Assembly (NCBI RefSeq): GCF_000429845.1
Contig: NZ_AUCQ01000032.1
Location: 1 to 44,368 of the forward strand
Source: Comamonas composti DSM 21721
GTDB taxonomy: Bacteria; Pseudomonadota; Gammaproteobacteria; Burkholderiales; Burkholderiaceae_C
DNA: 44,368 nt
Direction: 5' to 3'
Position 1 is the first letter of the stretch, and every line of letters starts with the position of its first letter. A program made the translations under genes and the position numbers. The notes beneath the pieces are model-generated. The model worked only from the letters and a program-made list of their open reading frames with translations. It was not told the DNA's origin and made no database searches. Positions 8,050 through 20,962 of this stretch are shown one piece after another.

Positions 8050-8540
8050 AAAAATCCAAGCCTCTCGCCGCCTTTAACTCGCCGTTCGAATTGGGCATTC
8101 GGATGGTGTACTTGCTCAATTCCTTGCAGCCGGCTGGCGCCGACCTCCAAAAGCTGGTTCTGCTCGACTACGCAATTGTGTACTCCGACGATCTTGATGG
8201 GCCACCTAGCCTTCACACGCCGGTCCCCTATCGCGGTGGCGAATACATGAGTCGTCGCGACCTCATCGCTCAAAGCCTGCACTTAATGAGCACCCGTGGC
8301 CTCGTCGCCGTGTCCATGGATGAGACAGGCATCACTTACTTCGCTGGCAACACCGCTAGAAGCATGGTCGGCGCGCTGACATCACCTTATCTACGCGAAC
8401 TGGAGGGCCGGTGCCGCTGGGCAGCCGCCACCTTCGCAACCCTCAGCTCAAGAGACATGACCGAGAGATTCGCTCAACAAGGCTACCTATGGGGTGCTGA
8501 ATTTGAAGGTGCCACCGCGAGGGGCCACCAATGGCAATAA
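8046..8540 (+). CDS. ABC-3C component 2: small middle component
   Basis: This 164-residue protein sits between the nuclease and ATPase genes, overlapping the first by 4 nt and the third by 10 nt. It is assigned as the middle component of an ABC-3C system from its size, position and helical, winged-helix-like sequence (for example MSRRDLIAQSLHLMSTRG and LRELEGRCRWAAATF). No catalytic motif is visible, so a structural or adaptor role is likely. A GTG at 8037, nine bases after GAGG, is an alternative start that adds three residues. Confidence 0.65.
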   Translation: MKKSKPLAAFNSPFELGIRMVYLLNSLQPAGADLQKLVLLDYAIVYSDDLDGPPSLHTPVPYRGGEYMSRRDLIAQSLHLMSTRGLVAVSMDETGITYFAGNTARSMVGALTSPYLRELEGRCRWAAATFATLSSRDMTERFAQQGYLWGAEFEGATARGHQWQ

Positions 8541-10399
8541 CGCTGAAGCACTTGTCAGTGCACGGTCCCGGTCTATTGCCAGCGAAGGTCGTTTTCGACG
8601 GTCGTCGCACCCTCATCCGCGGCCCCAGTGACACAGGCAAGTCACACATCTGGAAGTGCATTTGGTTTTTACTAGGCGGTACTGGGACACTCGAACCGTT
8701 CCCGGAGTCGCAGGGATACGACTCGCTGGAGCTCGCTTTCTTGCATGGCGAGCATGAATACCTTGTTCGCAAAGCGATGTCTGGCGGTGCCGCGCGCATT
8801 CTGGTGCGAAAGGACGATCTTTGGGTCCCTGACGGTACGCCGAATACGCTCCAAGACGTCGATCAGGATCTTGGCGAGCTGCTCGTTGGGCTATCTGGGG
8901 GCTCAGGCAAACTGGTGCTTCGCAAGCGAAGTGAGAAAGGCCCCCTCACTGGTGACGACCTGAGGCATTGGGCGCTACTCTCCCAGCCCAGCATGATTTC
9001 CGAGGACGCGACGAAGGGCAAAGGTCATGGCTCGGATAAGCATGTCTCGTCTTACTCGCTGTTCCTGAGTGGCCTCGATGACTCCGCGGTCGAGCTTTAC
9101 AAGACCCCGTCCCAGAAAGACCAGGCTAAGGGAAGATTAGCGGCTGCCGAGGCAGAACTGGCGCGTCTGCAGAGCGTGATTCCAGCGGACACAGATCGAG
9201 CTTCCGCAGTTGCAGCCCTGGCACAAGTCGATGAGCGGCTGGACATGTTCGCCACGCAGCTCCAGGTGCGCTCTTCGGCCTTAAAGGAACTTCGGCAGCA
9301 GATCTTCGAGAAGGGCGACGCTCTTACCATCGCAACGACACAACTTGCCAGCGCCACATCGATGCGGGAGCGTTTCACGCTACTAGACCTGAAGTATGCG
9401 AGCGACCTTGCCCGCCTCGGAGCTACAGACGAAGGCATCGCGTTCTTCCAGGCTTTGGTCGAGACACCGTGCCCGCTCTGCGGCACGCCGGTTGAGCAGC
9501 ACGTCGATCCCGGCAACCTGAAGCCTAGAGCTCCGACCAAGTACCGCGATGCGATAGCGGCCGAAGCGGAAAAGATCCGCGCACTCCGTCGCGGACTGCA
9601 ACCATCGCTGGCTCAAGAACAGAAGCGCCTAGCTACCGCTACAGCTGATGTGCAACGGCTTACAGCGTCACTGAAGGAATTGGAAGAGCAGGAAAAGGCG
9701 GTGCTGCGTAGCGCGTCGCTAGAGTTCGACTCAGACCCGCGGGATCTCGCCGAGTCACACACGCGGTTTTCATCGATGATTGACGCCTTTGATGAAACCG
9801 TTCGGCTGACGAGCGAGATCGCGCGCCTCAAGGAGGCCACAAAACAAAAGCAGACGGCCCTCGTGCGCAATGTTGGCCAGCATGGTGACGATGTCGGAGT
9901 GATCGCACGCCAGATGCTCAACGACTGGGGATTCACGTCCATCCAGTCTGTGTACGTCGATCCGAAGGCCTGCGACCTAGTCATCGATGGCCGCCGACGT
10001 CTCAGCTATGGCGCGGGTAAACGTGGCCTGTTCCTGTCCGCCATGACAATCGCCTTGATGCAGCATGCTCTAACTAATGGCCATCCTCACCTCGGTGTCG
10101 TCGTGCTGGATTCGCCGCTAAAAGCCTACGCCCAAAAAGAGACGCCGGACAATGACCGGGAGATCCCCACGGCCACGGTGAACACAAGCTTTTACGCCTG
10201 GCTTTCTCGCTTCCAAGGCCCCGGCCAAATCGTCGTTCTGGAAAATGAACCGGTGGATGCGGTCACAGCCCGCGCTTTAGGCGCTATCGAGTTCACCGAT
10301 GACTACACCCGCGGACGGCAAGGATTCTATCCGCCCAAACCGATGATTTCACCTGCGCCAAGCACGGGTGACGAGTCCGAGTACGACGATCTTGTGTAA
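8531..10399 (+). CDS. ABC-3C component 3: Rad50-like ABC ATPase (DUF3732-type) with zinc-hook motif
   Basis: This 622-residue protein is an SMC/Rad50-type ABC ATPase. It has a Walker A motif GPSDTGKS at residues 31-38, a central region rich in heptad-like helices (about 185-300 and 340-450) and a CPLC zinc-hook motif at 314-317 near the apex of the coiled coil. An ABC-signature-like segment LSYGAGKRGLFLSAM follows near 494-508, then a Walker B segment VVVLDSP with D527. This layout matches the DUF3732-like ATPase of ABC-3C systems, which is thought to sense a nucleic-acid or phage signal and control the nuclease. The start follows GAGGGG eight bases upstream and overlaps gene 2, so the three proteins are probably made together. 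Its base composition is lower in GC than gyrB next door, consistent with acquired DNA. Confidence 0.8.
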   Translation: MAITLKHLSVHGPGLLPAKVVFDGRRTLIRGPSDTGKSHIWKCIWFLLGGTGTLEPFPESQGYDSLELAFLHGEHEYLVRKAMSGGAARILVRKDDLWVPDGTPNTLQDVDQDLGELLVGLSGGSGKLVLRKRSEKGPLTGDDLRHWALLSQPSMISEDATKGKGHGSDKHVSSYSLFLSGLDDSAVELYKTPSQKDQAKGRLAAAEAELARLQSVIPADTDRASAVAALAQVDERLDMFATQLQVRSSALKELRQQIFEKGDALTIATTQLASATSMRERFTLLDLKYASDLARLGATDEGIAFFQALVETPCPLCGTPVEQHVDPGNLKPRAPTKYRDAIAAEAEKIRALRRGLQPSLAQEQKRLATATADVQRLTASLKELEEQEKAVLRSASLEFDSDPRDLAESHTRFSSMIDAFDETVRLTSEIARLKEATKQKQTALVRNVGQHGDDVGVIARQMLNDWGFTSIQSVYVDPKACDLVIDGRRRLSYGAGKRGLFLSAMTIALMQHALTNGHPHLGVVVLDSPLKAYAQKETPDNDREIPTATVNTSFYAWLSRFQGPGQIVVLENEPVDAVTARALGAIEFTDDYTRGRQGFYPPKPMISPAPSTGDESEYDDLV

Positions 10400-10607
10400 T
10401 GCGCCACTCGTGCTTCCAATCTAAGCAGCCAACTGACGAGCGAATGCCATGACTCGGCGTTGGCCAGTAGAGACCAGAGGATTCTTAGGAGGTCGCCTCT
10501 GACCCAGGAGTTCAATGGGGTGGAGAGGACAGCCGCTCCTAGGAGCTCTATTCAACGAAGCGACGGACTGCTCTCGCTGCATAGCAGCCATAGACTTCAT
10601 TTCGAGT
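10400..10607. other. unassigned gap between ABC-3C operon and gyrB terminator
   Basis: No gene can be supported here. A short minus-strand frame (10421-10627, 68 codons, ending RRVMAFARQLAA) runs into the gyrB terminator and resembles no family recognised; it may be a fragment of a lost gene. The right boundary of the accessory region should fall in this gap, just before the gyrB terminator, but no direct repeat or att-like site was found. Confidence 0.35.
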
Positions 10608-10643
10608 AAAAAAATAGCCCGGAGCAATCCGGGCTATTTTTTT
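10608..10643 (-). terminator. bidirectional terminator after gyrB
   Basis: This is a 16-bp perfect stem with a GCAA tetraloop at 10624-10627, flanked by seven As and seven Ts (ATAGCCCGGA and TCCGGGCTAT form the GC-rich core). It lies 66 bp beyond the gyrB stop and would work on both strands, so it also separates the accessory operon from gyrB. Confidence 0.92.
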
Positions 10644-10709
10644 CATCAACTTTGTCAAAAGTTTTTCACCAACTTGGCAAAGTTTTCAACAATGGTGGCA
10701 TTCGACAGC

Positions 10710-14522
<3,813 letters not shown>

Positions 14523-14644
14523 TCAACCTCGAATATTCAGAAAATGCAGGCCTTGAGTGGAAACGGTGGCGGCAATGGACCCTCTCTCGCCGCTGCAACC
14601 CCCCATTTTGCCGCGAGCATGTGACCGGGGCGGGGGAGTTTTCA

Positions 14645-16036
14645 TCAACCTTTGAGTGTTTGCTCCAGCACATGAAGCTGCTGGTTGAGTTCGGTGAGCT
14701 GCTGGCGTTCGCCGGAAATCTTTCTGACCGCGTGCAGCACCGTGGTGTGGTCGCGTCCGCCGAACAGCTCGCCGATCTCGGGCAGGCTTTTCTGCGTGAG
14801 CTCCTTGGCCAGGTACATCGCAATCTGGCGCGGCCGCGCAATGCTGGCCGGGCGCTTCTTGCTGTACATGTCGGCGACCTTGATCTTGTAGTAGTCGGCC
14901 ACGGTCTTCTGGATGTTCTCCACGCTGATCTGGCGGTTCTGGATCGACAGCAGATCGCGCAGCGCCTCGCGCGCCAGCTGGATCGAGACTTCCTTCTGGT
15001 TGAAACGCGAGTAGGCGAGGATCTTGCGCAGCGCGCCTTCGAGCTCGCGCACGTTGGAGCGCACGTTCTTGGCCACGAAGAAGGCCACTTCCTCGGGCAT
15101 CTCGGCGTTTTCGGCGCGCGCCTTGTTGATCAAAATGGCCACGCGCATCTCCAGCTCGGGCGGCTCGATGGCCACGGTCAGGCCGGAGTCGAAGCGCGAG
15201 ACCAGGCGCTCGTGAATGTTGGCCAGACCCTTGGGATAAGTGTCGGACGTCATCACGATATGGCTCTTCTTGGCCAGCAGGGCCTCGAAGGCGTTGAAGA
15301 ACTCTTCCTGGGTGCGGTCCTTGTTCGCAAAGAACTGCACGTCGTCGATCAGCAGCAGATCCAGCGAGTGATAGCGCTCCTTGAACTCGTCGAAAGTGCG
15401 CCGCTGGTAGGCCTTGACCACATCCGAGACGAACTGCTCGGCGTGGATGTAGAGAACTTTGGCGTCGGGCTTGTCGGCCAGCAGCTTGTTGCCCACGGCA
15501 TGCACCAGGTGGGTCTTGCCCAGGCCCACGCCGCCATAGATGAACAAGGGGTTGTAGAGGTGGCCGGGCGAGCCCGCCACATGCATCGCAGCCGAGCGCG
15601 CCATGCGGTTGGCCGTACCTTCGACCAGGGTGTCGAAGGTCAGGGCTGCGTTCAGCCGTGTGCGGAAAACCGGGGCCGCAGGCTCTTCGCTGGCCGCCGC
15701 AGGCGTGGCCATGGTGACGGTCTCGGGTGCGGCGATACGGTCGCCCGATGGGGGGCGGACATAGGTTCTGACAACGCTTTCTCGCTGAGCGAGCGCTAAC
15801 TCAAGGGCCACGGGCTGGCCGTACAGGGATTCGAGCATGGCCGAGATGCGGCCTGCGTATTGAGCACGAATCCAGTCGAGCTTGAAGCGGTTGGCCACGT
15901 AAACCGTGACCTTGGAAAAATCTTCTGCAACCTGCGCGCTCAGAGGCTTGATCCAGGTATTGAATTGCTGCTCCGGCAGTTCCTGGCCCAGTTGTTCAAC
16001 GCAGACTTGCCACAGGCTCTGGCCTGCGTCATTCAT
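14645..16036 (-). CDS. dnaA: Chromosomal replication initiator DnaA
   Basis: DnaA is the AAA+ protein that melts the origin. The reading used here has 463 residues from [10 protein letters not shown]. The N-terminal domain ([22 protein letters not shown]) contacts DnaB helicase. An alanine/proline-rich linker follows, then the ATPase core with Walker [12 protein letters not shown] and Walker [11 protein letters not shown]. The C-terminal DNA-binding domain has the signature [15 protein letters not shown]. The ATG at 16036 is preferred because GAGGA lies five bases upstream. An ATG at 16051 would add MTEEP but has no ribosome-binding site. The promoter at 16098-16126 carries a perfect DnaA box over its -35, suggesting autorepression. 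Confidence 0.97.
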   Translation of the reverse strand: MNDAGQSLWQVCVEQLGQELPEQQFNTWIKPLSAQVAEDFSKVTVYVANRFKLDWIRAQYAGRISAMLESLYGQPVALELALAQRESVVRTYVRPPSGDRIAAPETVTMATPAAASEEPAAPVFRTRLNAALTFDTLVEGTANRMARSAAMHVAGSPGHLYNPLFIYGGVGLGKTHLVHAVGNKLLADKPDAKVLYIHAEQFVSDVVKAYQRRTFDEFKERYHSLDLLLIDDVQFFANKDRTQEEFFNAFEALLAKKSHIVMTSDTYPKGLANIHERLVSRFDSGLTVAIEPPELEMRVAILINKARAENAEMPEEVAFFVAKNVRSNVRELEGALRKILAYSRFNQKEVSIQLAREALRDLLSIQNRQISVENIQKTVADYYKIKVADMYSKKRPASIARPRQIAMYLAKELTQKSLPEIGELFGGRDHTTVLHAVRKISGERQQLTELNQQLHVLEQTLKG

Positions 16037-16066
16037 AGGTTCCTCGGTCATTGTTGAATCTTAAGC

Positions 16067-16075
16067 TGTGGATAG
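16067..16075 (-). promoter_or_regulatory. DnaA box, one mismatch
   Basis: The minus strand reads CTATCCACA, one mismatch from the consensus TTATCCACA. It lies in the dnaA 5' leader, downstream of the predicted dnaA promoter. Confidence 0.65.
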
Positions 16076-16097
16076 GAGGAACGGTCTAGAGTCGTGC

Positions 16098-16126
16098 ATT
16101 GTAGCTTTTTGGAAAGTTATCCACAA
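16098..16126 (-). promoter_or_regulatory. dnaA promoter (sigma-70 type)
   Basis: On the minus strand TTGTGG (16126-16121) and TACAAT (16103-16098) are separated by exactly 17 bases. The -35 hexamer overlaps the DnaA box at 16117-16125, so bound DnaA would block the polymerase. Confidence 0.7.
16117..16125 (+). promoter_or_regulatory. DnaA box, perfect consensus
   Basis: TTATCCACA is an exact match to the DnaA box. It overlaps the -35 element of the dnaA promoter, an arrangement known from dnaA autoregulation. Confidence 0.85.
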
Positions 16127-16191
16127 AATATCAGATGCTTTTTCTGCGCCGGGGCCGAATATCCCTTGCGCCCCCTGGAATTCCTCAGGCA

Positions 16192-16220
16192 TTGCAACAA
16201 GCGCGCAACGCTGTGATAAT
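16192..16220 (+). promoter_or_regulatory. rpmH operon promoter (sigma-70, extended -10)
   Basis: TTGCAA (16192-16197) and GATAAT (16215-16220) are spaced by 17 bases, with TGT directly before the -10 as an extended -10. It points toward rpmH-rnpA-yidD-yidC and leaves a leader of about 160 bases. Confidence 0.7.
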
Positions 16221-16387
16221 CGCGGGTTTCCCTGAATGTGTTCAGGGTGATATGTCCCGGGCGCCTGGCCTGCACTGACTGGTTCACAACTGGAAGGGCA
16301 AGGCTGGAGCTTCGGGGGCCGCTTGGATGAGGGAGTATTGTCCCGCAGGGCGGCCAGAGCAAAACTGAACCTTATCAAGGAACCATC

Positions 16388-16522
16388 ATGAAACGTACTT
16401 ACCAACCTTCCAAGACCCGCCGCGCCCGCACCCATGGTTTCCTGGTTCGCATGAAGACCAAGGGTGGCCGCGCCGTGATCAACGCTCGCCGCGCCAAGGG
16501 CCGCAAGCGCCTGGCCGTCTAA
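16388..16522 (+). CDS. rpmH: 50S ribosomal protein L34
   Basis: This is a 44-residue ribosomal protein of the large subunit, beginning [18 protein letters not shown] and ending GRKRLAV. It is extremely basic, and length and sequence match L34 throughout. A purine-rich AAGGAACC precedes the ATG. It opens the classic rpmH-rnpA-yidD-yidC operon, divergent from dnaA. Confidence 0.98.
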   Translation: MKRTYQPSKTRRARTHGFLVRMKTKGGRAVINARRAKGRKRLAV

Positions 16523-16589
16523 GGCCACAGCTGTTGCAGGGCGGTCTGTTCTCGCACCGCGTTGTGCGCCCCTTTGCCGGGGTGTTCCC

Positions 16590-17084
16590 ATGCAAAGGCT
16601 GAAAACGCGTCCGCAGTTCCAGGCGGCCATGGCTGCCGGCACGGTCTCGCGCACTGCACATTTCGCCTTGCACCGCATGGCGCTTGTGCAGTCACCTGCC
16701 GTCAAGCCTGATACAGGGCCCGGATCCCAGGATCCGCAGGCCCTGTTTGGCGTTGGCAGCTTGCGTGAGCAGGCCTGGCTGGGTGCCATGGTGCCCAAGC
16801 GCTGGGCGCGCCGCTCGGTCACGCGCCATGCGATCAAGCGCCAGATCTATGCGGTGGGCGCCGAGCATGAGCTGCTGCTGCGCCAGGGCGCGCATGTGGT
16901 GCGGCTGCGCTCGGGCTTCGACAAGCGCCAGTTCGTGAGCGCGAGCTCCGAGGCCTTGAAGCGTGCCGTGCGCGAGGAGTTGCAACTGCTGTTTGCCGAG
17001 GCTGGTCGTCGCCTGGCACGCCAGGCCGGGGCCCAGCCAGGCGCGACTGCAACTGCAACCACAACTGCGCAGGCCCGGCCATGA
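16590..17084 (+). CDS. rnpA: Ribonuclease P protein component
   Basis: This is the basic protein subunit of RNase P, which helps the RNA subunit process tRNA 5' ends. The 164-residue sequence begins MQRLKTRPQFQAAMAAG and contains RSVTRHAIKRQIYAV, the site of the family RNR-like motif, although the usual asparagine is replaced (TRHAIKRQ). It is longer than the usual 115-130 residues. The extra length is an insertion around residues 35-55 and an alanine/threonine-rich tail. It overlaps yidD by 4 nt (ATGA). Confidence 0.93.
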   Translation: MQRLKTRPQFQAAMAAGTVSRTAHFALHRMALVQSPAVKPDTGPGSQDPQALFGVGSLREQAWLGAMVPKRWARRSVTRHAIKRQIYAVGAEHELLLRQGAHVVRLRSGFDKRQFVSASSEALKRAVREELQLLFAEAGRRLARQAGAQPGATATATTTAQARP

Positions 17085-17368
17085 TGCAGCGCTTTCTGAT
17101 GACCCTGGTGCGCGGCTACCGCTTGTTGCTCAGCCCCTGGCTGGGCTCGGCCTGCCGATTTACCCCGACCTGCTCGGCTTATTCTCTCGAAGCGCTGGAG
17201 AAACACGGCGCTGCGTTAGGCTCTTATCTGACGGTGTGCCGGCTGGCGCGCTGCCATCCTTGGTGTGCAGGCGGGCATGATCCCGTGCCAGAGCGCAGGC
17301 CCAGGCTGTTTTCCTGCCTTGGCGCGTCAGGGGCCGCACAATCTTCCTCTTCTGAGAAGTCTTCATGA
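17081..17368 (+). CDS. yidD: Membrane protein insertion efficiency factor YidD
   Basis: This 95-residue YidD/DUF37 protein is a peripheral inner-membrane factor that supports YidC-dependent insertion. The family core is clear: FTPTCSAYSLEALEKHG, then CRLARCHPWCAGGHDPVP. The cysteines typical of the family are present. The gene overlaps rnpA upstream and yidC downstream by 4 nt each, so the operon is coupled. Confidence 0.95.
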   Translation: MMQRFLMTLVRGYRLLLSPWLGSACRFTPTCSAYSLEALEKHGAALGSYLTVCRLARCHPWCAGGHDPVPERRPRLFSCLGASGAAQSSSSEKSS

Positions 17369-19083
17369 ACGATATTCGCCGCACCATTTTGTGGGTGATA
17401 TTTGGCTTTACGCTGGTCTTGCTGTGGGACAAATGGCAAGTACACAACGGCAACAAAGCCACATTCTTTCCCACACCGCCTGCTGCCACGGCCCAGGCTT
17501 CCGAAGCCGGCAAACCTGCGGCCACCGATGCCAGCGTGCCTGCGGCCTCTGCTGCGGCCGCTTCGCCCAGCGCCGTTCCCGGTGCCGAGCCGGCCGCCGC
17601 CGAGGCTCCTGCCGCGCCGCGCGAGGATGTGGTGGTCAGCACCGATGTGCTGCGCCTGACCTTTGACAGCCAGGGCGCGAAGCTCAAGCATGCCGAGCTG
17701 CTCCAGTACGCGGACTCGCAGGACAAGAGCCGCCCCTTCGTGCTGTTCGACGAGAGCGTGCATCGCGTCTACCAGGCCCAGTCCGGCCTGATCGGCGGCG
17801 CTTTCCCCACGCACAAGACGCCCATGAACGTGCTGCCCGGCGCGCGCGAGCTCAAGGAGGGCGAGGATCAGCTGCAGCTGCGCTTCGAATCCGCCGAGCA
17901 GGGCGGCGTGAAGCTGGCCACGACCTGGACCTTCAAGCGCGGCGCCTACGACATGGGCGTGCGCCACGAGGTCATCAACAATGGCAGCGCCGCCGTGAGT
18001 CCGCAGCTCTATGTGCAGCTGGTGCGCGACGGCAACAAGCCCGAGGGCGAGCAGACCACCATGTACTCCACCTTCACGGGCCCGGCGGTCTATACCGACG
18101 AGAAGAAGTACCAGAAGGTCGAGTTCAAGGACATCGAGAACGGCAAGGCCAGCGTGGAGAAGACTTCGTCCACGGGCTATGTGGCCATGGTCCAGCATTA
18201 CTTCGCCAGCGCCTGGCTGCTGCCCGAGGGCACGGCGCACGACAACTTCGTGCGCAAGGTGGACAACAACCTGTATGCGGTGGGCTCGATCGCCTCGCTG
18301 GGCCAGATCGAACCCGGCCATACCAAGAGCCTGGACGCGCGCCTGTTCGCGGGCCCGCAGATCGAAAAGAAGCTGCAACTGCTGAGCCCTGGCCTGGAGC
18401 TGGTCAAGGACTACGGCATGTTCACCATCCTGGCCAAGCCCATGTACTGGCTGCTGGACAAGCTGCACAGCTTCCTGGGCAACTGGGGCTGGTCCATCGT
18501 GGCCCTGGTGCTGCTGCTCAAGATCGCCTTCTACTGGCTCAATGCCAAGGCCTACTCCTCCATGGCCAAGATGAAGGCCATCAATCCCAAGATTCAGGAA
18601 ATGCGCGAGCGCCTGAAGGACAAGCCCCAGCAGATGCAGCAGGAGATGATGCGCATCTACCGCGAGGAAAAGGTCAACCCCATGGGCGGCTGCCTGCCCA
18701 TACTGGTGCAGATCCCGGTGTTCATGACGCTGTACTGGGTGCTGCTGTCCAGCGTGGAAATCCGCAATGCGCCCTGGATTGGCTGGATCACCGACCTTTC
18801 GGCCAAGGATCCGTACTTCATCCTGCCCGTGCTGATGACGCTGTCCTCGCTGCTGCAGACCGCGCTCAACCCCGCGCCGCCGGACCCCATGCAGGCCAAG
18901 ATGATGTGGATCATGCCTCTGGTGTTCAGCGTGATGTTCTTCTTCTTCCCGGCCGGCCTGGTGCTGTACTGGCTCACGAACAACATCCTGTCGATCGCCC
19001 AGCAGTGGATCATCAACACGCGCATGGGGGTTCCGCCCCAGTTCAACCTGCCCAAGTTCGGCAAGGCCGACGCCGGCAAGTAA
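17365..19083 (+). CDS. yidC: Membrane protein insertase YidC
   Basis: This 572-residue inner-membrane insertase works alone or with SecYEG. An N-terminal membrane segment (TILWVIFGFTLVLLWDKW) is followed by an alanine/proline-rich linker and the large periplasmic domain (about 90-340). The conserved insertase core then begins at GNWGWSIVALVLLLKIAFYW. The cytoplasmic hairpin (MAKMKAINPKIQEMRERLKD) and later membrane segments such as GGCLPILVQIPVFMTLYWVL are present. The length fits Gram-negative YidC. A strong terminator follows at 19119. Confidence 0.97.
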   Translation: MNDIRRTILWVIFGFTLVLLWDKWQVHNGNKATFFPTPPAATAQASEAGKPAATDASVPAASAAAASPSAVPGAEPAAAEAPAAPREDVVVSTDVLRLTFDSQGAKLKHAELLQYADSQDKSRPFVLFDESVHRVYQAQSGLIGGAFPTHKTPMNVLPGARELKEGEDQLQLRFESAEQGGVKLATTWTFKRGAYDMGVRHEVINNGSAAVSPQLYVQLVRDGNKPEGEQTTMYSTFTGPAVYTDEKKYQKVEFKDIENGKASVEKTSSTGYVAMVQHYFASAWLLPEGTAHDNFVRKVDNNLYAVGSIASLGQIEPGHTKSLDARLFAGPQIEKKLQLLSPGLELVKDYGMFTILAKPMYWLLDKLHSFLGNWGWSIVALVLLLKIAFYWLNAKAYSSMAKMKAINPKIQEMRERLKDKPQQMQQEMMRIYREEKVNPMGGCLPILVQIPVFMTLYWVLLSSVEIRNAPWIGWITDLSAKDPYFILPVLMTLSSLLQTALNPAPPDPMQAKMMWIMPLVFSVMFFFFPAGLVLYWLTNNILSIAQQWIINTRMGVPPQFNLPKFGKADAGK

Positions 19084-19118
19084 GCCACCCGGGGCCCTGC
19101 TGGCCCCGGCTGAATCCC

Positions 19119-19143
19119 AAGCCCGCAGATGCGGGCTTTTTTG
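19119..19143 (+). terminator. terminator after yidC
   Basis: AAGCCCGCA and TGCGGGCTT form a GC-rich stem followed by TTTTT. A second stem (GGGGCC and GGCCCC, 19091-19107) lies just upstream. It ends the rpmH-yidC transcript before mnmE. Confidence 0.88.
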
Positions 19144-19175
19144 TGCCCGGCTGTTGGGAGAGATGGATGAAACAT

Positions 19176-19251
19176 AGCTGCTAGCGCAAGCCCTATACGG
19201 ATTTCAAGATGATTTCCATCTGAGATCGTTATGTGGAGAGTGGTAGCAGCT
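19176..19251. repeat. 76-bp intergenic repeat, copy B
   Basis: This repeat between yidC and mnmE starts AGCTGCTAGCGC and ends GGTAGCAGCT. It is 76 bp, the same as the copies at 13320 and 30255. Against copy C, 43 of 76 positions match by hand, including the ends and a central TTTCAAG block. The terminal 8 bases (AGCTGCTA and TAGCAGCT) are perfect inverted repeats. Confidence 0.65.
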
Positions 19252-19348
19252 CTTATAAAGCGAGCGTTCTTTTCCCCACGGCCAGGCCGCTGCAGGCATG
19301 GCGGCTATCATCGCGGCCTGCATCTCTCTCCCCTTTCAAGGCCTTGCC

Positions 19349-20746
19349 ATGTTGTCTCGCCATCACCAGCCCATCGCCGCCATTGCCACCGCACCGGGGC
19401 GCGGAGCCGTGGGCATTGTGCGGGTCTCGGGCAAGGGTCTGGGGCCGCTGGTGCAAGCCCTGTGCGGGCGCGAGCTCAGGCCGCGCGAAGCCAGCTATCT
19501 GCCCTTCAAGGACGCCAGGGGCGCGCCCATAGACCATGGCCTGGCCTTGTTCTTTCCCGGCCCGCACAGCTATACGGGCGAGGACGTGCTGGAGCTCCAG
19601 GCCCATGGCGGCCCCGTGGTGCTGCAACTGCTGCTGGCACGCTGTCTGGAGGCGGCCCAGGCTCCGGGCGAGGGCGGCCAGGCCCTGCTGCCCGCGCTGC
19701 GCCTGGCCCAGCCGGGCGAATTCACCGAGCGCGCTTTTCTGAACGACAAGATCGACCTGGCCCAGGCCGAGGCGATTGCCGACCTGATCGACGCCAGCAC
19801 CGAGGCCGCGGCACGCAGCGCCAGCCGCTCCCTGTCGGGCGCGTTCTCCGAGGAAATTCACGGCCTGCGCGATGCGCTCGTGCACTTGCGCATGCTGGTC
19901 GAGGCCACGCTGGACTTTCCCGAGGAGGAAATCGACTTTCTGCAGAAGGCCGACGCCGCAGGCCAGCTCACCCGCCTGCATGCCCAACTGGCCCAGGTGC
20001 TGGAGCGTGCCCACCAGGGCGCGCTGCTGCGCGAAGGCATCAAGGTGGTGATCGCCGGCCAGCCGAATGCGGGCAAGAGCTCGCTGCTCAATGCGCTGGC
20101 CGGGGCCGAGCTGGCCATCGTCACTCCCATTGCGGGCACCACGCGCGACAAGGTGCAGCAAACCATACAGATCGAGGGCGTGCCCCTGCACGTGATCGAC
20201 ACGGCAGGGCTGCGCGAGAGCAGCGACGAGGTCGAGCGCATCGGCATTGCGCGCGCCTGGGACGAGATCGCGGCCGCCGATGCCGTGCTGTTCCTGCACG
20301 ACCTCACGCGCCACGACGAGGCCGACTATCAGGCCGGCGATGCAGCGATTGCCGCAAGCCTGGCCCAGACCCTGCCGGCCCAGGTGCCGGTGATCCATGT
20401 CTGGAACAAGACCGACCAGGCCGCAGCCCAGGACCCGGGCCTGGCGCTGTCGGCGCGCACGGGCGAGGGCCTGGATGCGTTGCGCCGACGCCTGCTCGAA
20501 GTCGCGGGCTGGCAGTCCGCGCCCGAGGGGCTTTACCTCGCGCGCGCACGCCATGTCGAGGCCCTGCAGGCCGTGAGCGCGCATCTGCAGGAGGCCGAAA
20601 CCCAGCTCCAGGCCCGGGCCGCGCACCTGGACCTGCTGGCCGAGGAACTGCGCCTGGCCCAGATCTCGCTCAACAGCATCACGGGCGAGTTCAGCTCCGA
20701 TGATTTGCTGGGGGTGATCTTCTCGAGCTTTTGCATCGGCAAGTGA
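19349..20746 (+). CDS. mnmE: tRNA modification GTPase MnmE
   Basis: With MnmG, this 465-residue GTPase makes the cmnm5 modification of wobble uridine in certain tRNAs. The N-terminal formyl-THF-binding domain begins [20 protein letters not shown]. The G domain carries [12 protein letters not shown] (G1), GTTRD (G2), DTAGLR (G3) and NKTD (G4). The C terminus ends FCIGK, the essential CxGK signature. The ATG at 19349 is chosen because homology begins there; an in-frame ATG at 19298 adds 17 unmatched residues. The position after yidC is the usual one. Confidence 0.97.
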   Translation: MLSRHHQPIAAIATAPGRGAVGIVRVSGKGLGPLVQALCGRELRPREASYLPFKDARGAPIDHGLALFFPGPHSYTGEDVLELQAHGGPVVLQLLLARCLEAAQAPGEGGQALLPALRLAQPGEFTERAFLNDKIDLAQAEAIADLIDASTEAAARSASRSLSGAFSEEIHGLRDALVHLRMLVEATLDFPEEEIDFLQKADAAGQLTRLHAQLAQVLERAHQGALLREGIKVVIAGQPNAGKSSLLNALAGAELAIVTPIAGTTRDKVQQTIQIEGVPLHVIDTAGLRESSDEVERIGIARAWDEIAAADAVLFLHDLTRHDEADYQAGDAAIAASLAQTLPAQVPVIHVWNKTDQAAAQDPGLALSARTGEGLDALRRRLLEVAGWQSAPEGLYLARARHVEALQAVSAHLQEAETQLQARAAHLDLLAEELRLAQISLNSITGEFSSDDLLGVIFSSFCIGK

Positions 20747-20962
20747 GGCAGGACTAGTGAGTCCTTGCATGACTTGCTCGGGAAAAGCACGTTCAGCAGC
20801 ATAGACGTGCTATCTTGCGCGACAAAATTTGCTGATTCGGAAGCGGGACAAAGCCTTGGTTCCATCCTGACTCTGGCTTAGCATGCGCGGGCCGCGGTGT
20901 GCCGCGTTCCTGTTGGCCGCCTGAGCGCGGCTTGGTCAAGAAGCTATTCGTCCAGGACTTTC

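Larger units (their letters stand above)
16037..16387. other. dnaA-rpmH intergenic region, candidate oriC
   Basis: This gap separates the divergent dnaA and rpmH operons, where many bacterial origins lie. It contains one perfect DnaA box and one with a single mismatch, an AT-rich stretch around 16100-16140, and both divergent promoters. Two boxes are few for a full origin, so the functional oriC could include weaker boxes or lie partly elsewhere. The region 16225-16387 shows no other signal. Confidence 0.5.
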
